From assembly GCF_028769735.1 (NCBI RefSeq), contig NC_088171.1:97901412-97965411 (forward strand): a stretch of DNA of 64,000 nucleotides. The letters run 5' to 3'. The position numbers and the translations under genes are program-made. Positions 22,851-36,869 of the stretch are shown here, one piece after another. The notes under the pieces are model-generated. The model was not told the DNA's origin, searched no databases, and saw only the letters and a program-made list of their open reading frames with translations. Source of the stretch: Zonotrichia leucophrys gambelii (lineage: Eukaryota > Chordata > Aves > Passeriformes > Passerellidae). Position 1 is the stretch's first letter, and every line of letters begins with the position of its first letter.

Positions 22851-25356
22851 GGTAAAGATAATAACCATGTATCTTTGGTTTTCTTGCACAACATCTGGCA
22901 AAAAAAAAGTCATAAAATGCCTACTTGTATGGATTGATTTAGGTATTCTTATAGAGCCAAGTTTTAGGACCATTATTCTTCCATTGCTTCCATTGCTTTT
23001 TCTTTCTTTAAATTACTGCTTTTAATGTTTTTTCTTCCTTTACTGTCTTTTTTGCCTTACAAGCATAGTCACAGATTGAAATGAATCCCTAAAAATTACA
23101 GTTATTTCAAAATTATATTTTCAGGTGATAAAATATAAACAATTTTGTATAAATATTAAGCAAACCTTTCTCTCCTTGTGCATTTGCTCCATTCATAGGC
23201 TTATTCCTCTGAAAATTCCTTGAGCAGAATCTGTTCAGAGGTTTCTTTGTACAGCTGAAATACAATTCTTCAATCTAAAATAGCAGTTTGCCATTTGCTC
23301 AGGAGCAGAGCTTTGTTTTTGCCCTCTGAACGTGAAAGGTCCAATGACACAGAGAGAAGAAAATGAGAAATATCCTGGCCAGGAGGAGCAGATTTTAGGA
23401 GTACTGTTTTTCTTTTTAAATGTGAGAACTAGACAAAGATGTTTATAGAACCTGAGGCAGCAGCAAAAGCAACCTGAAAAATGGAGGAGACAAAATGAGT
23501 TATGGGATGCCAACAGTGCTGGATGTACGTTGTTTTTGAGTGGCTACCTGACACGAGTTATTTATGAATGAAATATTGACAGGTAAAGTTCATGGAGAAA
23601 TAGATCTTAGAAATAAAATCGCACCAAGGAGAGATGACCGAAGTCAGAAAGGGTTTCTAACAGAAAAGGAAGATGAATTATTTGTCCAATCTCAGCTCTA
23701 AAAATTTACTGAGTCTAGAGGGCAAACTCTTAAGAAAGGGTGATGTGCTGAAGAATGTGGCCACATGAATAAGTCAGGAAGAGAAAAGAGGCAAATCAAA
23801 AGGAAAAAAGTTACGAAAGAAGAAGAGAGACTACCCTAAAGAGTGGGGAGAACTTGTCAATCAGAAAGCAGATTGCTACAGAGGAAGAATAAATTAGTTA
23901 GGCCTATGTCATCTGATTACAGCAATAGCAGGATGTGAAAGAAGAGGGGAAGATAACCAGGAAGTCTCACAGAAGTCAATTTGGATCTTTCTCAGACCTG
24001 GATATATTTCAGGGACTTCTGTCAACCCTGAGAAACACCTCTGTAATCAATGATTTTTCTTTTAAGAATAGTCACTAAGGTTTTATCTGGAACTCTGAGA
24101 AACACTAAGTGTTGGCCACCCCGACAAGCTGCAAAAAATATAGAATTCAGCCTGGAAATATATGCACTAAATGGGCTGTAAGTCATGTTCATGTGGGCTA
24201 TAAGTCTTGTTCAAAAGTAGTGAAAGAGGAATCATGAACACAGCATAAGGTATTTCACAGAAGCGACTGAAATATTAGTTCAATAAGTAGGACAACACAG
24301 AATACTGATTAAATAAATTACTCAAAGGAAACAAACAAATAAACACTCCCCAAAGAAGCCATAATTTAATAATCCAAGCTTGACACAGGTCACATTATAC
24401 TGAGGGAGCAGTAAAAAATGTTACAGCAAGGTTATATAAAGATTCTATTTAAAGGCTTCAGAGTCAGATCAGGATATGAACAGAGATCCTTTGACATTTT
24501 CAGGCTTTTCTAGGAAGAAAAAATGAGATAAAACTGACTAATGTAAAAATCATATAAATCAATTCAATGCTCTTTAATGCAAAATTTAGAGGTTTTTTCT
24601 GTCACTCAATAAAAAGGGATTGCTTTTTTAGACTTTGTTTTAGTGGGCATATTGAAGAAAAAATTTTAAAACCCCTGAGTTTTGGAAAATTATTGGAAGA
24701 TCATGATTTCTTTAAATCAAATCTGGGAACAGACAAAAGTGGACCTATTACATAAACCATCTTCAGTTTATAAACTCTACATTTTCTACATTATTTGATT
24801 TTTATGTCCTGGAATCATGTATAAGGAGGATAAAAAGTGTCAGAATTATTTCTTCTGAATGATATGACTTTTTTAAAAAATGGAACCTTGCAACCATGCA
24901 TACTTCAGATCTGAAATCTCTTCTTTACCTAAAAGGATGATGTTTGCCATGAAAAAATTAAATATAGGCTGAAATTCAAGGCTGAAGTAATGAGCTACTC
25001 TCTGGAGAACAAGAATAAAAAACCAAGACATGTACAATAGTTCTAAAAAAATGTTTATATCAATTGCTTCTTGACACATATCCTGAACCCATAACAAATG
25101 TAGATATATGGAATTATTTTATTCTCTCAACAACATTAACTTAAATTATGAACATGGATGAAACTCTTACGAGTTGACATTTTAGTTTGTATCCATGTTA
25201 AGGTTTTGGATTAAGCATTTAAGAAAACAGAAAAAGATGGAAAGGAAATCCTGGATGAGGCATTTCTACTTCCTTCAAAAATAGGGACCGTGTATTATAA
25301 GGTCAATCAAATAAAAATCTCATAGACAGTGGAAATGAATAAGTGAGATTTTATAT
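22851..25356. other. unique AT-rich non-coding DNA
   Basis: No gene or clear repeat apart from a small tandem duplication near 24172. The stretch 23580-23960 is rich in purines without being a simple repeat. Confidence 0.6.
24172..24213. repeat. 21-bp imperfect tandem duplication
   Basis: Two adjacent copies of a unit reading tgggctRtaagtcWtgttca, with small differences. Confidence 0.75.
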
Positions 25357-25586
<230 letters not shown>

Positions 25587-26114
25587 TGCCCAGTAGAGGA
25601 AAACAGCTTTAAGATGGGTACAACTGTATTTCATTATGCTCCATTTATCATATTTTGACATGTTCCTGAAAACCTGTTCAGAGGGAAACTGCTTCATAAA
25701 TCTGTTATCCACTGCCTGTGATGTTTAATGTGTTACACTGGAAATTAAGTAAAATAATAAATCAGCAACTCAAGCCTTAGCTTGCAATAAAATGGTGATT
25801 TTTGAGCTTTCACTGAGAAACTGACTGTATTTACCTTAAGGAAAGGATCCAGGCTGGTGAATGCTGGCTTACCTTGCAGTAATTTTCAGTCAGGAGTGTT
25901 CAGGACAGGACTTCTATATAGCAAAATATTTGCCATTATCACTGCTTCCATACAACTCTGAGGCATCTATATTTCAGTATAAAGCCTCTGTTGGTGTTTA
26001 GATTCCATGGAGGAGGTCACTGTCCAGCAGTTCATGAAGAGCCCTCTCACAGGGACTGAATGTGGGACCTTAGATATTTTTTTTTTTTCTCTTGTTGACC
26101 AGAGCATTAGATTT
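25587..26114. other. unique non-coding DNA
   Basis: Nothing recognised between the purine tract and the ERV-like repeat. Confidence 0.6.
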
Positions 26115-26525
26115 GTGTGACAAGGTTTTGGTAGAGCAGGCTACAGAGGTGGCTGATGTGAGAAGCTGCTAGAAGCTTTTCTTATGTCCAACAGAGCTAA
26201 TGCCAGCTAGTTCCAACGTGGGCACACCCCTGGTCAAGGTGGCTGGTGGTAACACCTTGGGTATAACAGAGTTACAGAGCAGCAGAGAAGTGAGAATATC
26301 TGAGAGAAACACCAAGGGCAGTAAAGAGGGTGGGGAAGAGGTGCTCCAGGCAGGGCAGCAGAGTTCCTTCTTCAGCCTGTGGTGCAGACCAAGGTGAGGC
26401 AGCAGTGCCCTTGCAGTCCATGGAGGAGCAGAGATTCACCTGCATCCCAGGGAGGAGCCCAGGCCAGAGCAGGTGAATGCTCCCAAAAGAAGCTGGGACG
26501 CTGTGGGAAGCCCACACTGGAGCAG
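26115..26525 (+). mobile_element. avian ERV/LTR-type interspersed repeat fragment
   Basis: The segment contains strings I recognise as a moderately repetitive bird sequence: aggttttggtagagcagg near 26123, gatgtgagaagctgctagaag near 26156, and a GC-rich zone with related subunits such as ggaggagcccaggccagagc and gtgggaagcccacactggag. The subunit similarity (..GGAG.CCCA..C.GGAGCAGG) suggests internal degenerate repetition. I place it as endogenous-retrovirus related, but the exact family and whether it is LTR or internal sequence are uncertain. Both ends look truncated. Open frames across it do not resemble viral proteins. Confidence 0.55.
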
Positions 26526-29500
26526 GGTCCTGTTTGATATTAAGGTTTTGCTATTTGTGTTGTGGAATTTGGGGGCTAGGGAGGGCAAAAACTTTGCCTT
26601 TGATGCTTCCTTTGCTTTCCTCTTACGAATTTTAATGGCATCAGATTGTGCAACAGAACTAAGGATTATCTTCACTGTGAATGGCTTTTGTGCCCTTTCA
26701 TTTGATTGGCTCATACAGAATCAACCAAGAGGCTGCTGTGAATCACTCTGACTCATTACCTTGAAGTAATAGGTTAGGCTTTTTTGCAATTTTGTCTGGC
26801 TGCAAATGTGATTTAAATTTTTTTATATTATCTTCAAAACATGAATTCACAGAAGGATAAAACTAGAATAAAAATCACTTTTATTGATTCAGCTAATATC
26901 GTCTTCAACAAAATTAAAACTGGTGGGGGGCGGGGCTTCAGCCTTGGTTTGTTTGGATTTCTTATTTTTTTAATTTGAAGGAAAAATTTTTCTACAGGAA
27001 AGTACTGTCATCAAAACAAGGAACCAAAGCACGAAACTGACACTTCTCTGTTCTATTTTTACTGCTCTTACAAGATTTGTTATGTAGTATTTGGCATAAG
27101 AGATCCATCGTGCTTTAATTTTCCATCTGGGAAAAGGAAATGATGTGCCATAACATTGTTTGCTATAAAAGTGTATTTTGCTGTTCATGTTTTTTCCAGA
27201 AATGGTTAATTGCAAGTAACCTAGCAGTTATAGAAGTTAAAACTTCAGTCTGGAGGATCTCTGGGAGTCACCCTCTGTGCATGTGGGTGTCTGTCTATGT
27301 GTAACTTTCAGCATTTATTTGTAAATTAGATATGAAAGCTTAACTTCTACATCAGATTAAAACATCTGTCCCTAAAGAGATCATATTAATATGCTAAAGC
27401 AGCATTAGAGCTGGAATTAAAACCCAAGCTCTTTTTCCTCTTTGAACTACAGACCTAAGACAGTGTGGAGAGGCTTTAATACAAGCCACTACTCCAGGTA
27501 ATATATTCAGTGAGTGTTAACTTCTCTCTTTGAATGTAATAGAAAGAAACAAAGAAACAAAAATTATTAATTTATATTCTTTTTATTAATTTGTAATTTT
27601 GTGATATGCATAGTCATTCATCTTTATAGGAGAGTCTTTTTTTTTTTTTGTACCAGTTATCTTATGCATTATGGAAACTGCAGCGTATTTGAAGTAAACT
27701 TATCTTATACTCAAAATATGTTTAAACTATAGTATACTTAATGAAGTATACTTCTTCCTAAATCCAATTCAGAATAAATTTAATCCTTGAGGTTTGAGAA
27801 ATAATAATAGCATTTCTAAATTAATAACTAGTACTGCTTAATGTACAACTTTTAGACATCTAACTCGTTTTAAAATATATTTGACTGGAGTCCTATAGAA
27901 GTGAATTGCACAGCTGTAGAATCCCTGAAAATAAGGGACTAATGTGTGTGTCTCAAACACTGATGGCTGGATGGCTGTGGAGACAACCAAGGATTGTTTC
28001 CAATAAATGACTAACACACCACTTTCCAGGCCAAGTGAGTAATTTACTAATAAAACTTTGAGTTTTTGCAGATCCTCTGAGTGTCTTTCAACCATGGGCA
28101 TTTATGAACTTGGGTGTTCCCTTTCCCTTAAGAGTAGGATGTCGCACACAGGTTAAATACACTATGCATTACATATAAAAGCATTGCATTTACTGCTATT
28201 TAATTTCCAGCTTCTTTCTTTCATGCTGAGGCTATCAAAGTGAAAGAACATGACTCATAGTAGTCTCAAAGGGCTTTCAAGCATTACCACTAGAACACTT
28301 ACAGGGTGTACTAGAAGACATTTAAACACTGTGATTTTTATGCACTTAAATTTTCTTGTTTATTTGACAATCAATAATATTGAAGAGGTGGTTTGATAGC
28401 AAATTCTTTTTGCTGCTGGAAATGTTAAAAACTCCATGGGTGGTCTCACGGCCTTTTCAGATCAAAGTGGTGCAAATGGTGTAGGAGAAAATGCATATTA
28501 ATGCCTGTGGTAGCCAAAGTGACAGAAGTAGCAACTAACTATTTATAGAGGAGAAAAGTAGAACAAAATTAGGCAGAAATCCTGTCTGTCCCCATGGAAC
28601 TAGGGACTTGGCTCTATTTTATATAAATGAATATCTGGAAAAAATGAGAGAGGTTTTACTGCAAATGATTCTCACTGGAAGACTGAACACATACTCAGAT
28701 AATGAGATTTTCTTACAAGAAACTGTGGTAGACGAGTCTATCATAAAGTCTTGATATGAACAAATGGAGAAAGCAGAAAGCATAACAGCTGTCTAAGTGC
28801 AAAGATAGGCTTACATTTTTGGTGAGGGAATAACACTACAGAATAGTTACAAGACTATATATTTACTATAGAAATGATACACAGTGTGTAAAAAAAAATC
28901 AGAGGACTCAACAAAATAAATTTCTATTTTCCCATTAATCTCTGTCATATAGATGTCATACATGATCCTTTAAAATTTCTTAAGATACTAAATAAATTCA
29001 TTTTTTCCCTGTTACTTAGGGATCATGCATACCTGCAGGCACAGAGTGGTCAAATATTTCTGTGGAACAAGACTGAATAAAAAACCACATCCCCCGGAGA
29101 CTGGTCAGCACCCTCAACATCGTGCTGTCAGAAGTGCATGTTGTATGCTTTCAAGAGTACTATCTTCTCATGCTTAAAATGTCTTCCTGCACCTACCTGT
29201 AAACCTTCTGAATAAATGCTTAGCTGAGCCTGATCAATCCCAACAAACCTTCTGTTTTGATCAATCATCATTTCCCTCTGAAAGGCTTTCCTTCAGAGTT
29301 CCTTAGGTGCACATAATAAGACATATTGAAAAACATGTATTGATCAAAATATGATATGTAGCCCAATAAGGGCTAAAATTGCCCCCCAGTATTTTCTACA
29401 CAGAAATAATCTGACCTCCAACACTCCTGCCACAGCACTATGAGTTTTATCCTGGATCAGGATAGATAGTTGCAATAAAACAAGCCACAGTTCTGTGACA

Positions 29501-32500
29501 TGCGCAAACATGCCAAACAGACAACTTCCAGACAATCAAATGCATTCTCCTTTCTGGAACGTCAGATTACCTCCTGTGTCGTTTCACACATGAAAAATCA
29601 GAGTAGTAAGCCACTGTGTCATCTAGATCTCTGAACAGGAGATTATAAAGAAAGCTGTGAAGATACAGCGAATAAAACAGAAATTACACTTTCCCATTGT
29701 TTTCCACAGACTTCAGATTCTGATTCACAGCAGATTTACTCTGGAAGGTGAATTTACAGTGTCTCTAGCCCATATAAACCAGACCTTTAAGTATTTTTAT
29801 TTGCAATTACTTAAGTGGCACCCTGCAGCTGAGTATTTTGTAATGCAGCAATTCCAAAAAGATTATTTAATGTCATGCAAATTGATAGGCTATTTTCAAG
29901 GCTTTTATGAGAGAATAATATCTCTAAAGCAGACAGGAGAAAAAAGCATTGCTGCCAGGTCGGGTTGATGTGCCTTGCATTCAGTTATGGACAATGAGTC
30001 ACAGTACTGATATTAAATCTTGCTGTGGAGGAAGAGATAAGTCGGCATTGGTAATGTCTGAAGAAATACTTACCTAATACATTGACATAAATAAATTTTT
30101 CAAATCAGAAAAACAGAGGATTGATACAGGCTTTTATTTTTCCATGGGTCCAGTCGTTGTTTTGATGTTAATAGAGGAAAAAAGGCAATTTTGGGAGGGT
30201 TGGGATTGTTTTGGATTTTTAATCAGAAAGTATATATGTTTGCAGATTATACTTAGACCTTGAATTGTTTCCTATGGGGTTCATAGTTTTCTTCTTGAAG
30301 CCCATTCTAATCACATATAAGGCAATTTTTTTTTCAGCTTTGTAACTAAACCCATTCACAATATCTTCATACATAAAAAAAGAGAAGAAATAATTTTAAT
30401 GCTCTACATTTTATGCCTTTCTCCAGGAGCATGCTGAACATCCAGAATACGATTTCTAATCACTTGTTTACACCCCTAAACATGACTCATTTTCTGAGGA
30501 AGAATTTTGAAAATTACATTTTTGTTTTCAAGCAAAATAAAGCTTTTTTTTTTGCAGCAAAAACAGTATAGTAATGTAAAGTCATCGCTATAATTTGGCA
30601 TTCAGAAATCTATTAATTTGTATCACTTCTTGAGACACCCACTCATCTTTGCTATTTTGAAGTGTTACATTGCTGATAATTCCTTAACTGAGCATAAGTA
30701 TTAACCAAAAATAACATGTGAAAATATGTGAAAAGGTGGAAAAAGGTACAACGCAAAGGCAAAAGAATTCCTATATCTATGCTCATGCCAAATGCATTTT
30801 TTGTAAATAATCTACCACTTGGTCAAATCTGATGAGCTATTTCTGTGTCTGAGCTCCATATATGCGATGTCTCTGCAAATAAGGAAATTAAAAATTTGTC
30901 TAAAAGAACATTTTTTTTTCTTAGTGATGAGAGAGAAGTAAATTGAAATAAACAGCTTTTGAGGGCCTTGGCATCCATAATTCTCTAAAATGACCACAGC
31001 TTTCATTTCAAATTAATTTTCTACACTGCCAGGTGGCCATGCTGGCTGCATATTATTATTCTGGAAGTGATTTGAAAACTAAATGAACCCAAATTCCAGG
31101 TAGAATGAAATAGGAATAGTTACTTTCGTTCTGTAGGATAGATTAAGAGAACAAGAAGATATTTGTCTTTCTATGAAATTATATACAAGGCAAATAAAGT
31201 TACACCTAAAAGGATTTGTATTTGTTTAATGTGTTCTGAGGTTCATTGACTTAATTCAGTTTCCTACTATATTTGAATATATCTAGGTGAAATAAACAAG
31301 GGGATTTAAAAATGTTTTTAAAAGGGGTTTTTTCCCTTTATTTCTGTTGTTGTTGATTTTGCTGATAAAAGTAATCCCAACAAGGACTGAAATGCATTTT
31401 TATTAGCAGAAAATTCCCTTACCCTTTTAAACAATAAATTGGATTCGCAAATAGGGCACAGGACACAGTGCTCCCAGCACAACTCAGTGGCTCTGCTCTG
31501 TCTCAGATTTCATGGAAATCCTACAGGCTACACTTGAAGTCATGAAAGTATTCTCTTACCTCTTAATATTTTTGTTTCAAAAAGGAAGGCAAAGACTCAG
31601 AGGTGAACTATTCAGTGGACTAGGACCACAAGATCAAGAGAACAGTGCTGAAATAAATAGAAGGAAAATAAAAAATGGAGTATTATTTTCAAGAACTTAG
31701 ACAGTTCTTTCCTTTTGTCTGATTTTTTTAGTAACAGATTTTGCAAGACATAGAATAACAGTACCTGAACTTTGCAAGTGCATATGCTAATGTTTGACAT
31801 TTCTGAAAGAGTGTAGAATAATTCTGAATTTATTTTGTCTGACTAATTCAGTGCTAGATAAGACTACTGTCCACAGGATAATATTGCAGCTATATTCAAA
31901 TAATGCTGACACATTTTGAAACATCCTCAAAATACTGGAATTATAAATACCCTTCCACTACTTTTAAGCATAGAGATTGTTGTGGGAATAAAACATAATC
32001 CCTTCCTGCTTATTTATTACAAAAAGTGAGAGGAAGAATTTTTGTCTTTTCAATCAACTTCTTCCTGAGAAAGAAAGGGAGTTCTAAAACAGCTTGGAAA
32101 ACAGATTGTCTTCCTTTTTGTTTATCATTTCTTATAATCAAAAATAGCAGTAATGCATCTTCACCATGGATAATACCAGCTCAGGGACTTTAGTCTTCTT
32201 AGGTTAATTTGCATGATGATCCATATGTGCCATAACAACCTTTCTTTTTTTTTTTTTATCTGCTGTTGGTTTTATAAATAATTTTTTTTAAAGCAGAAAA
32301 AGAAAACAGTTTTCCTTAAATAATATTCAGCTATTTCCCCAGAGATATAAAGTGCAGGAGGCAAAACTGGAAGGAAAGGAAATGCTGTGTTCTCTTAGCT
32401 ATTAAATTTATTGTGATGCTTCTGTACGTTATGATCGTATCTCAGAAATGTCTAATGAAGGACCTTCTCTCCCTCCCTCCTGCCAAGTCTACAAAAAGAA

Positions 32501-35500
32501 TAGATCATTTGAATTTTTCCTCTGGGTAAAATAGTTCCATCGATCTTGAAACAAGATTTTTATAAGCTTTTCAGTTTAAACATTAGCATACTCTTTTTAG
32601 GGAGTCTTTCTACTCTGGTGCAGGAAGAAAAGAAAGACTGAATTTGCCTAAGTAAGGCCAGTTTGTTACCCAGGCTGCATGAGAAATTAGCACTTGAACA
32701 GCAGAGAGAAGGAACACTCACTTCTGTCTTCTCTGCTTAATTTGGAAAGTTTTGAGCTCATCTATGTCAATGAACAAACCCTCTGTGTTTATCTCCTATA
32801 GGACTCTTTTGAGTTACACATCAGGTCCATTGTTCTGTCCAACTGGAAATTCACCACACTCCAGGGGGGTATTAAAAAACACCTTTCTCAAAGTACCATC
32901 CAAACTGAAAAAAATATGAGAAGGTTTTGGTGTCTTTAGTAACCAGCCACTACTTTGAAACCACCTTGTTGCCCTGATGAGGTGCACCAGGCAGGTTAAA
33001 CTGGGCCCAGAACTACTCCATTACCAAGAGTTATTAGAGAGTTTTAGAAGTGCAATTCAGAACTTGTGACAGGTGAAAATGTCATCAGTCTTTTCTGCCC
33101 CAGAAAAAGTGCAAGTAGAATATTCTATTGTGAGAGAAAGCCATTAGGTTAATAGATCTAATTTCCATCTATTTTCCATCACTGTTCTGATTAGTGCTGC
33201 TGTCTGTGCTGCATAAAACTTTATTCTGACTTTTGGCTGCTGTATTAAACCTTTTTGTCATATTCCCATATGGAGCAAAAACACAAGCATAAAAGTTGCT
33301 TTTTAAATTTTAATTAACTTAAGCTATCAAGAAATAGTACTTCACTTTTTATTCCTTAGTTTCAATAGCAAAATATGTTCAAAGATGAATCAAAAAGAGA
33401 TGCACTGAGAAAAACATTATGGCAGATATGCAGTGGTATTGCTGAAAAATGGTGTCATTAAAGGTGGCAGAAACTCTGCTCTATGGTCTTCATCTATTCA
33501 AATTTTTTAGTCTGTTTCTTTTATACTTTATTACTTGTTCCCTCTCATTTTTACCACGAGTTGTTTTGCATATATTGTTTTAGCTTCGTTTGCCCTGAAT
33601 ATTGCTTTATCTGGCTCTAAGTGTTCAGAAGATATTCTCAGTGTTTTGTGCTGGGCCTCTGGTGTCCCTGTGGCGTCACCTGTACTCTCAATGCCTCTGA
33701 TATCAGCCCGTGCCGGTGTTCCCTGCTTGCAATGGGTGCGATCCACTGCCTTGGAAACGTCTCATTTTGCACACTCCACACTTGTGCCTTTCTAGTTATT
33801 CTCCTCCAAACCCCACCTGTAATGCACATAGTTTTTTAGAGATGGGCATGTTCTACTCTCAAAGAAGGCAAATCACTTCCTTGCCCAGAAGGCTTAGCTG
33901 GCTTATGATTCAGCCATCTATTTGGCCAAATATTTAGCTAAAATGTTTTGTACATTGTGACCAATCATATAAAACTATTTTACTGTTAACTACACTAGTA
34001 AAAGTCTATGAATGAGAAGTTGAGGGTAGAAATTACTTTATTTTTCAGATTATTTTTCATACTGAATAAGTGCATCTTGATGCCCGTTTGCTATGGTTTA
34101 ACTTCTAATTAATTTTTTCCCCAGGATATATACTTGCTGTCAGGGTAGGACATGCATTTACTGAGTATGTATGATGCATAAATTGACTTTCTGATGCTGT
34201 GAACTGAAGTTTTTTGAGTTCAGGGAAGGAATGAAATAAACACATGACTAATGCATTTTCAAGGAAAAGCAATTCCTGAAACTGTTATGGGTTCTATTCT
34301 TCTATTGTATGATTTTTTTTCTGAATTCTGCTGAGTTGAGTATTTATTGGCACATTTAGCCAGAGGAGGTTAGTGGCAATATGGAAGATAAAAGGTGTTG
34401 CTGTATAGCTTGTCATAATTTCATGAAATGAGAAAAAATAATGCAAGAACTTCTATTTCAATCTTTTATTTTCTTAGTTTTTTAATTATTTAAATTGCTT
34501 TAAAATAAAAATAGTTTTTTCTATTTTGACACTGATGAAATTCAGAGATTAAATGAGCGCTTCATAGAAATTGCACATAGGCACAAGAAAATAGCTGTAC
34601 CCAATCTTAGATTTTAGCAGCATGTCTGCCTTCTTAGAGATAAGGGAAGAAGTAGTCAAAGTGAAAGTTCTTAACTGCCTTTGCATGAGATCATTCCTGT
34701 AGTTGAACCAGAATGCAGAGAATGCAGTTGAACCCCTAAAATTTTAATGCTCTCTTTCATCAATTCTTAGTTCTTAAGCTGTTTTATTAGCTGCCTACCA
34801 AAGGTCTGGATGTATGAGAAACAGAAATAATTGGCATTTCTAGTACAGACTTTAAAAAAAAAAATCTTTATCTTTTAATAGATAAATTCTCTTTTCATCA
34901 TGATCTTCTTAAAAACTGAAATTAAATGGGATATTCTGGAAGAAAGGATTGAATTCCAAGGTGCTAGTATAGTTACTGAGTAATGTGTTGAAAACACTGT
35001 CACATACCTAAAACTGTCTGGTTCACCACTTCATTTGTTATGAAAATTTCTACTGTAGCTGAAATATTTGAAGAAAAACTTGCCCTAGGGTATAAATTTT
35101 GAACCTTCACAGGTCTGTTCTGACTCTTTTTCAGGCTGGGGAAGGTAAGAGGTCAGATCTTGTTTCATATTTCAGCTTTCAAATATTCTTTTTCTTCCTC
35201 TAAGCTTTAGCAGAAAAATCTTTCCCTAGTTCTGTCTTCACAGCAAGCCAAAAAACAGGGCCAGATTTCTCCTTCTGCTTTTTTGAGTTTTTCCACAGCA
35301 TGCTTCCAGATTATTGCAATGTATCATCAGTTCTGATCGAAATGAGTTCAAGCTTGGGTCATATGTTCTTTCAGTAGGACATAAAAAAATTGCTAATAAA
35401 CCATGCTGGGAGAAAGTTTTTGTTAGTGCCTATGCATATTTCATTGCTAACCTTTTTTATTCTGCTGCTTTTCCAAAAAAGTGAAGTAAATATTTTTCTT

Positions 35501-35989
35501 TCAAGAGCTGTATTTAAAAGAAATCATATTTGCAGAGCCATGCATTTCAAAATTCCTAAGATAAGTCAGGTTAGATAATATGATTAATTCTGGTGTTGTA
35601 TAAAACTTCCTAGTGGAATTAATCAAATTCATGAAAATGTCCTTCACTGGTTTGTACTTTCTGAAAGAAGAGGAAGCATTTGAACATTTCAAATGGATCT
35701 TGTTTATTGAAAGCTAAGCTGCATAATCCTGGTTTTGGTTTCTAATTACAAAAAAATGCAAGTACTTGGACTCACAATACATTATATAATTCTATATCTA
35801 TATTTGAGATTTACATAGACATATAATGTAAAGATCTTCACCTTTTAAAAATTGTTTTATACTTGTTTGAGCTACTGGTAAAACCTAGAATTCTTAATAT
35901 CATTATGCAAAATGTTCAGTTCCAAATCTTGTCACACACTGGTGACATTCTTCTTTCTTAAGGAATCAATGCCTATGAACATCTTGCTT
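26526..35989. other. unique AT-rich non-coding DNA
   Basis: About 9.5 kb with no supported gene and no recognised LINE or LTR. A GC-richer patch at 33535-33840 gives overlapping frames on both strands, but I recognise no domain in any of them. Poly(T/A) runs near 27640 and 32250 are simple low complexity. Confidence 0.6.
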
Positions 35990-36510
35990 GTTTCAGTCAA
36001 TGCCTATTAACTTCTTGTATGTGTGGTGCTCCCCCTACCCCAACCTCCTGCTCCTTGGACCTGCTCTGGAATCTCAGGAGCTCGTGACAAGGCTTGACCA
36101 AACGAGCTGAATGGTGAAGTGCCCCTTTACCACACCAGTTGTGTGATCCCCTGACCGGATCAGGAGCTCTTGCAAGGTAAAGGTGGAAACAGTTCTGACC
36201 ATACTGCAATATCAGCTGCCTGACCAGCGTGGGGAATGAAGGGTTCACAACTAAACTTCTTAACCATGGCAAATTATTCCCCTGAATCATAGCCTGAGTG
36301 AAAGGATACCATCATTATGAAACTTTTGAAAAGATCTGGAACTCCTCAAAGTGCAACCCTTGCCTGGTGAGAAACACTAAGGGCTTGATGTGAGTGTTCC
36401 CCTGCACCCAATGGGAATTTTTGATAGGTACCTTTACAGGCACAAATAAAGATGTGTCTTGCTGCCTGGCTGTATGCATGTGGATTGATAAGGGCAAGAA
36501 AGTCATTGTT
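35990..36510 (-). other. GC-elevated segment with a degraded long frame, unidentified
   Basis: On the minus strand, one reading frame stays open from 36506 to 35997 except for two adjacent stops at about 36312-36317. This gives roughly 168 sense codons, far more than most frames nearby. The base composition is also GC-richer than its flanks. I cannot match the translation to a family. It could be an old ERV or LINE coding remnant, an LTR (there is an AATAAA near 36445 on the plus strand), or chance. Confidence 0.3.
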
Positions 36511-36869
36511 AAAACTCTAGCAAATCCTATTGAATAACTTTATAAATGTTAAATCAGTTAATGATTAAGTGTTGCTAACCTCTTCTGCACCTTTCTCTTT
36601 TTGTACTATATCCTTTACATGCTCACACCTTTGAATCCCTGCTATCCCTGTAAATCATCCTAAACTGATTCTACTTCAATTTTCCTGCATATGCTTCATC
36701 TATGGAGTAAGTAAATGAGTGAACTTTGCTGTTGAACTCTGTTAAGTTGCACTTTCACAAATTTATATTAAAATTTGTTTTTTTTCCAATATGTTTACAG
36801 TGATTCTTTAAGCTGTCCAGACCACTGATTCATGATAGCCTGTCAAGATTTTTTGAGAAGAGAGAGGCT

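Noticed and set aside
33531..33937. Overlapping frames on both strands in a GC-richer patch
   Set aside because: No domain, splice site or repeat match is recognisable. Overlap in five frames suggests stop-poor composition rather than coding.
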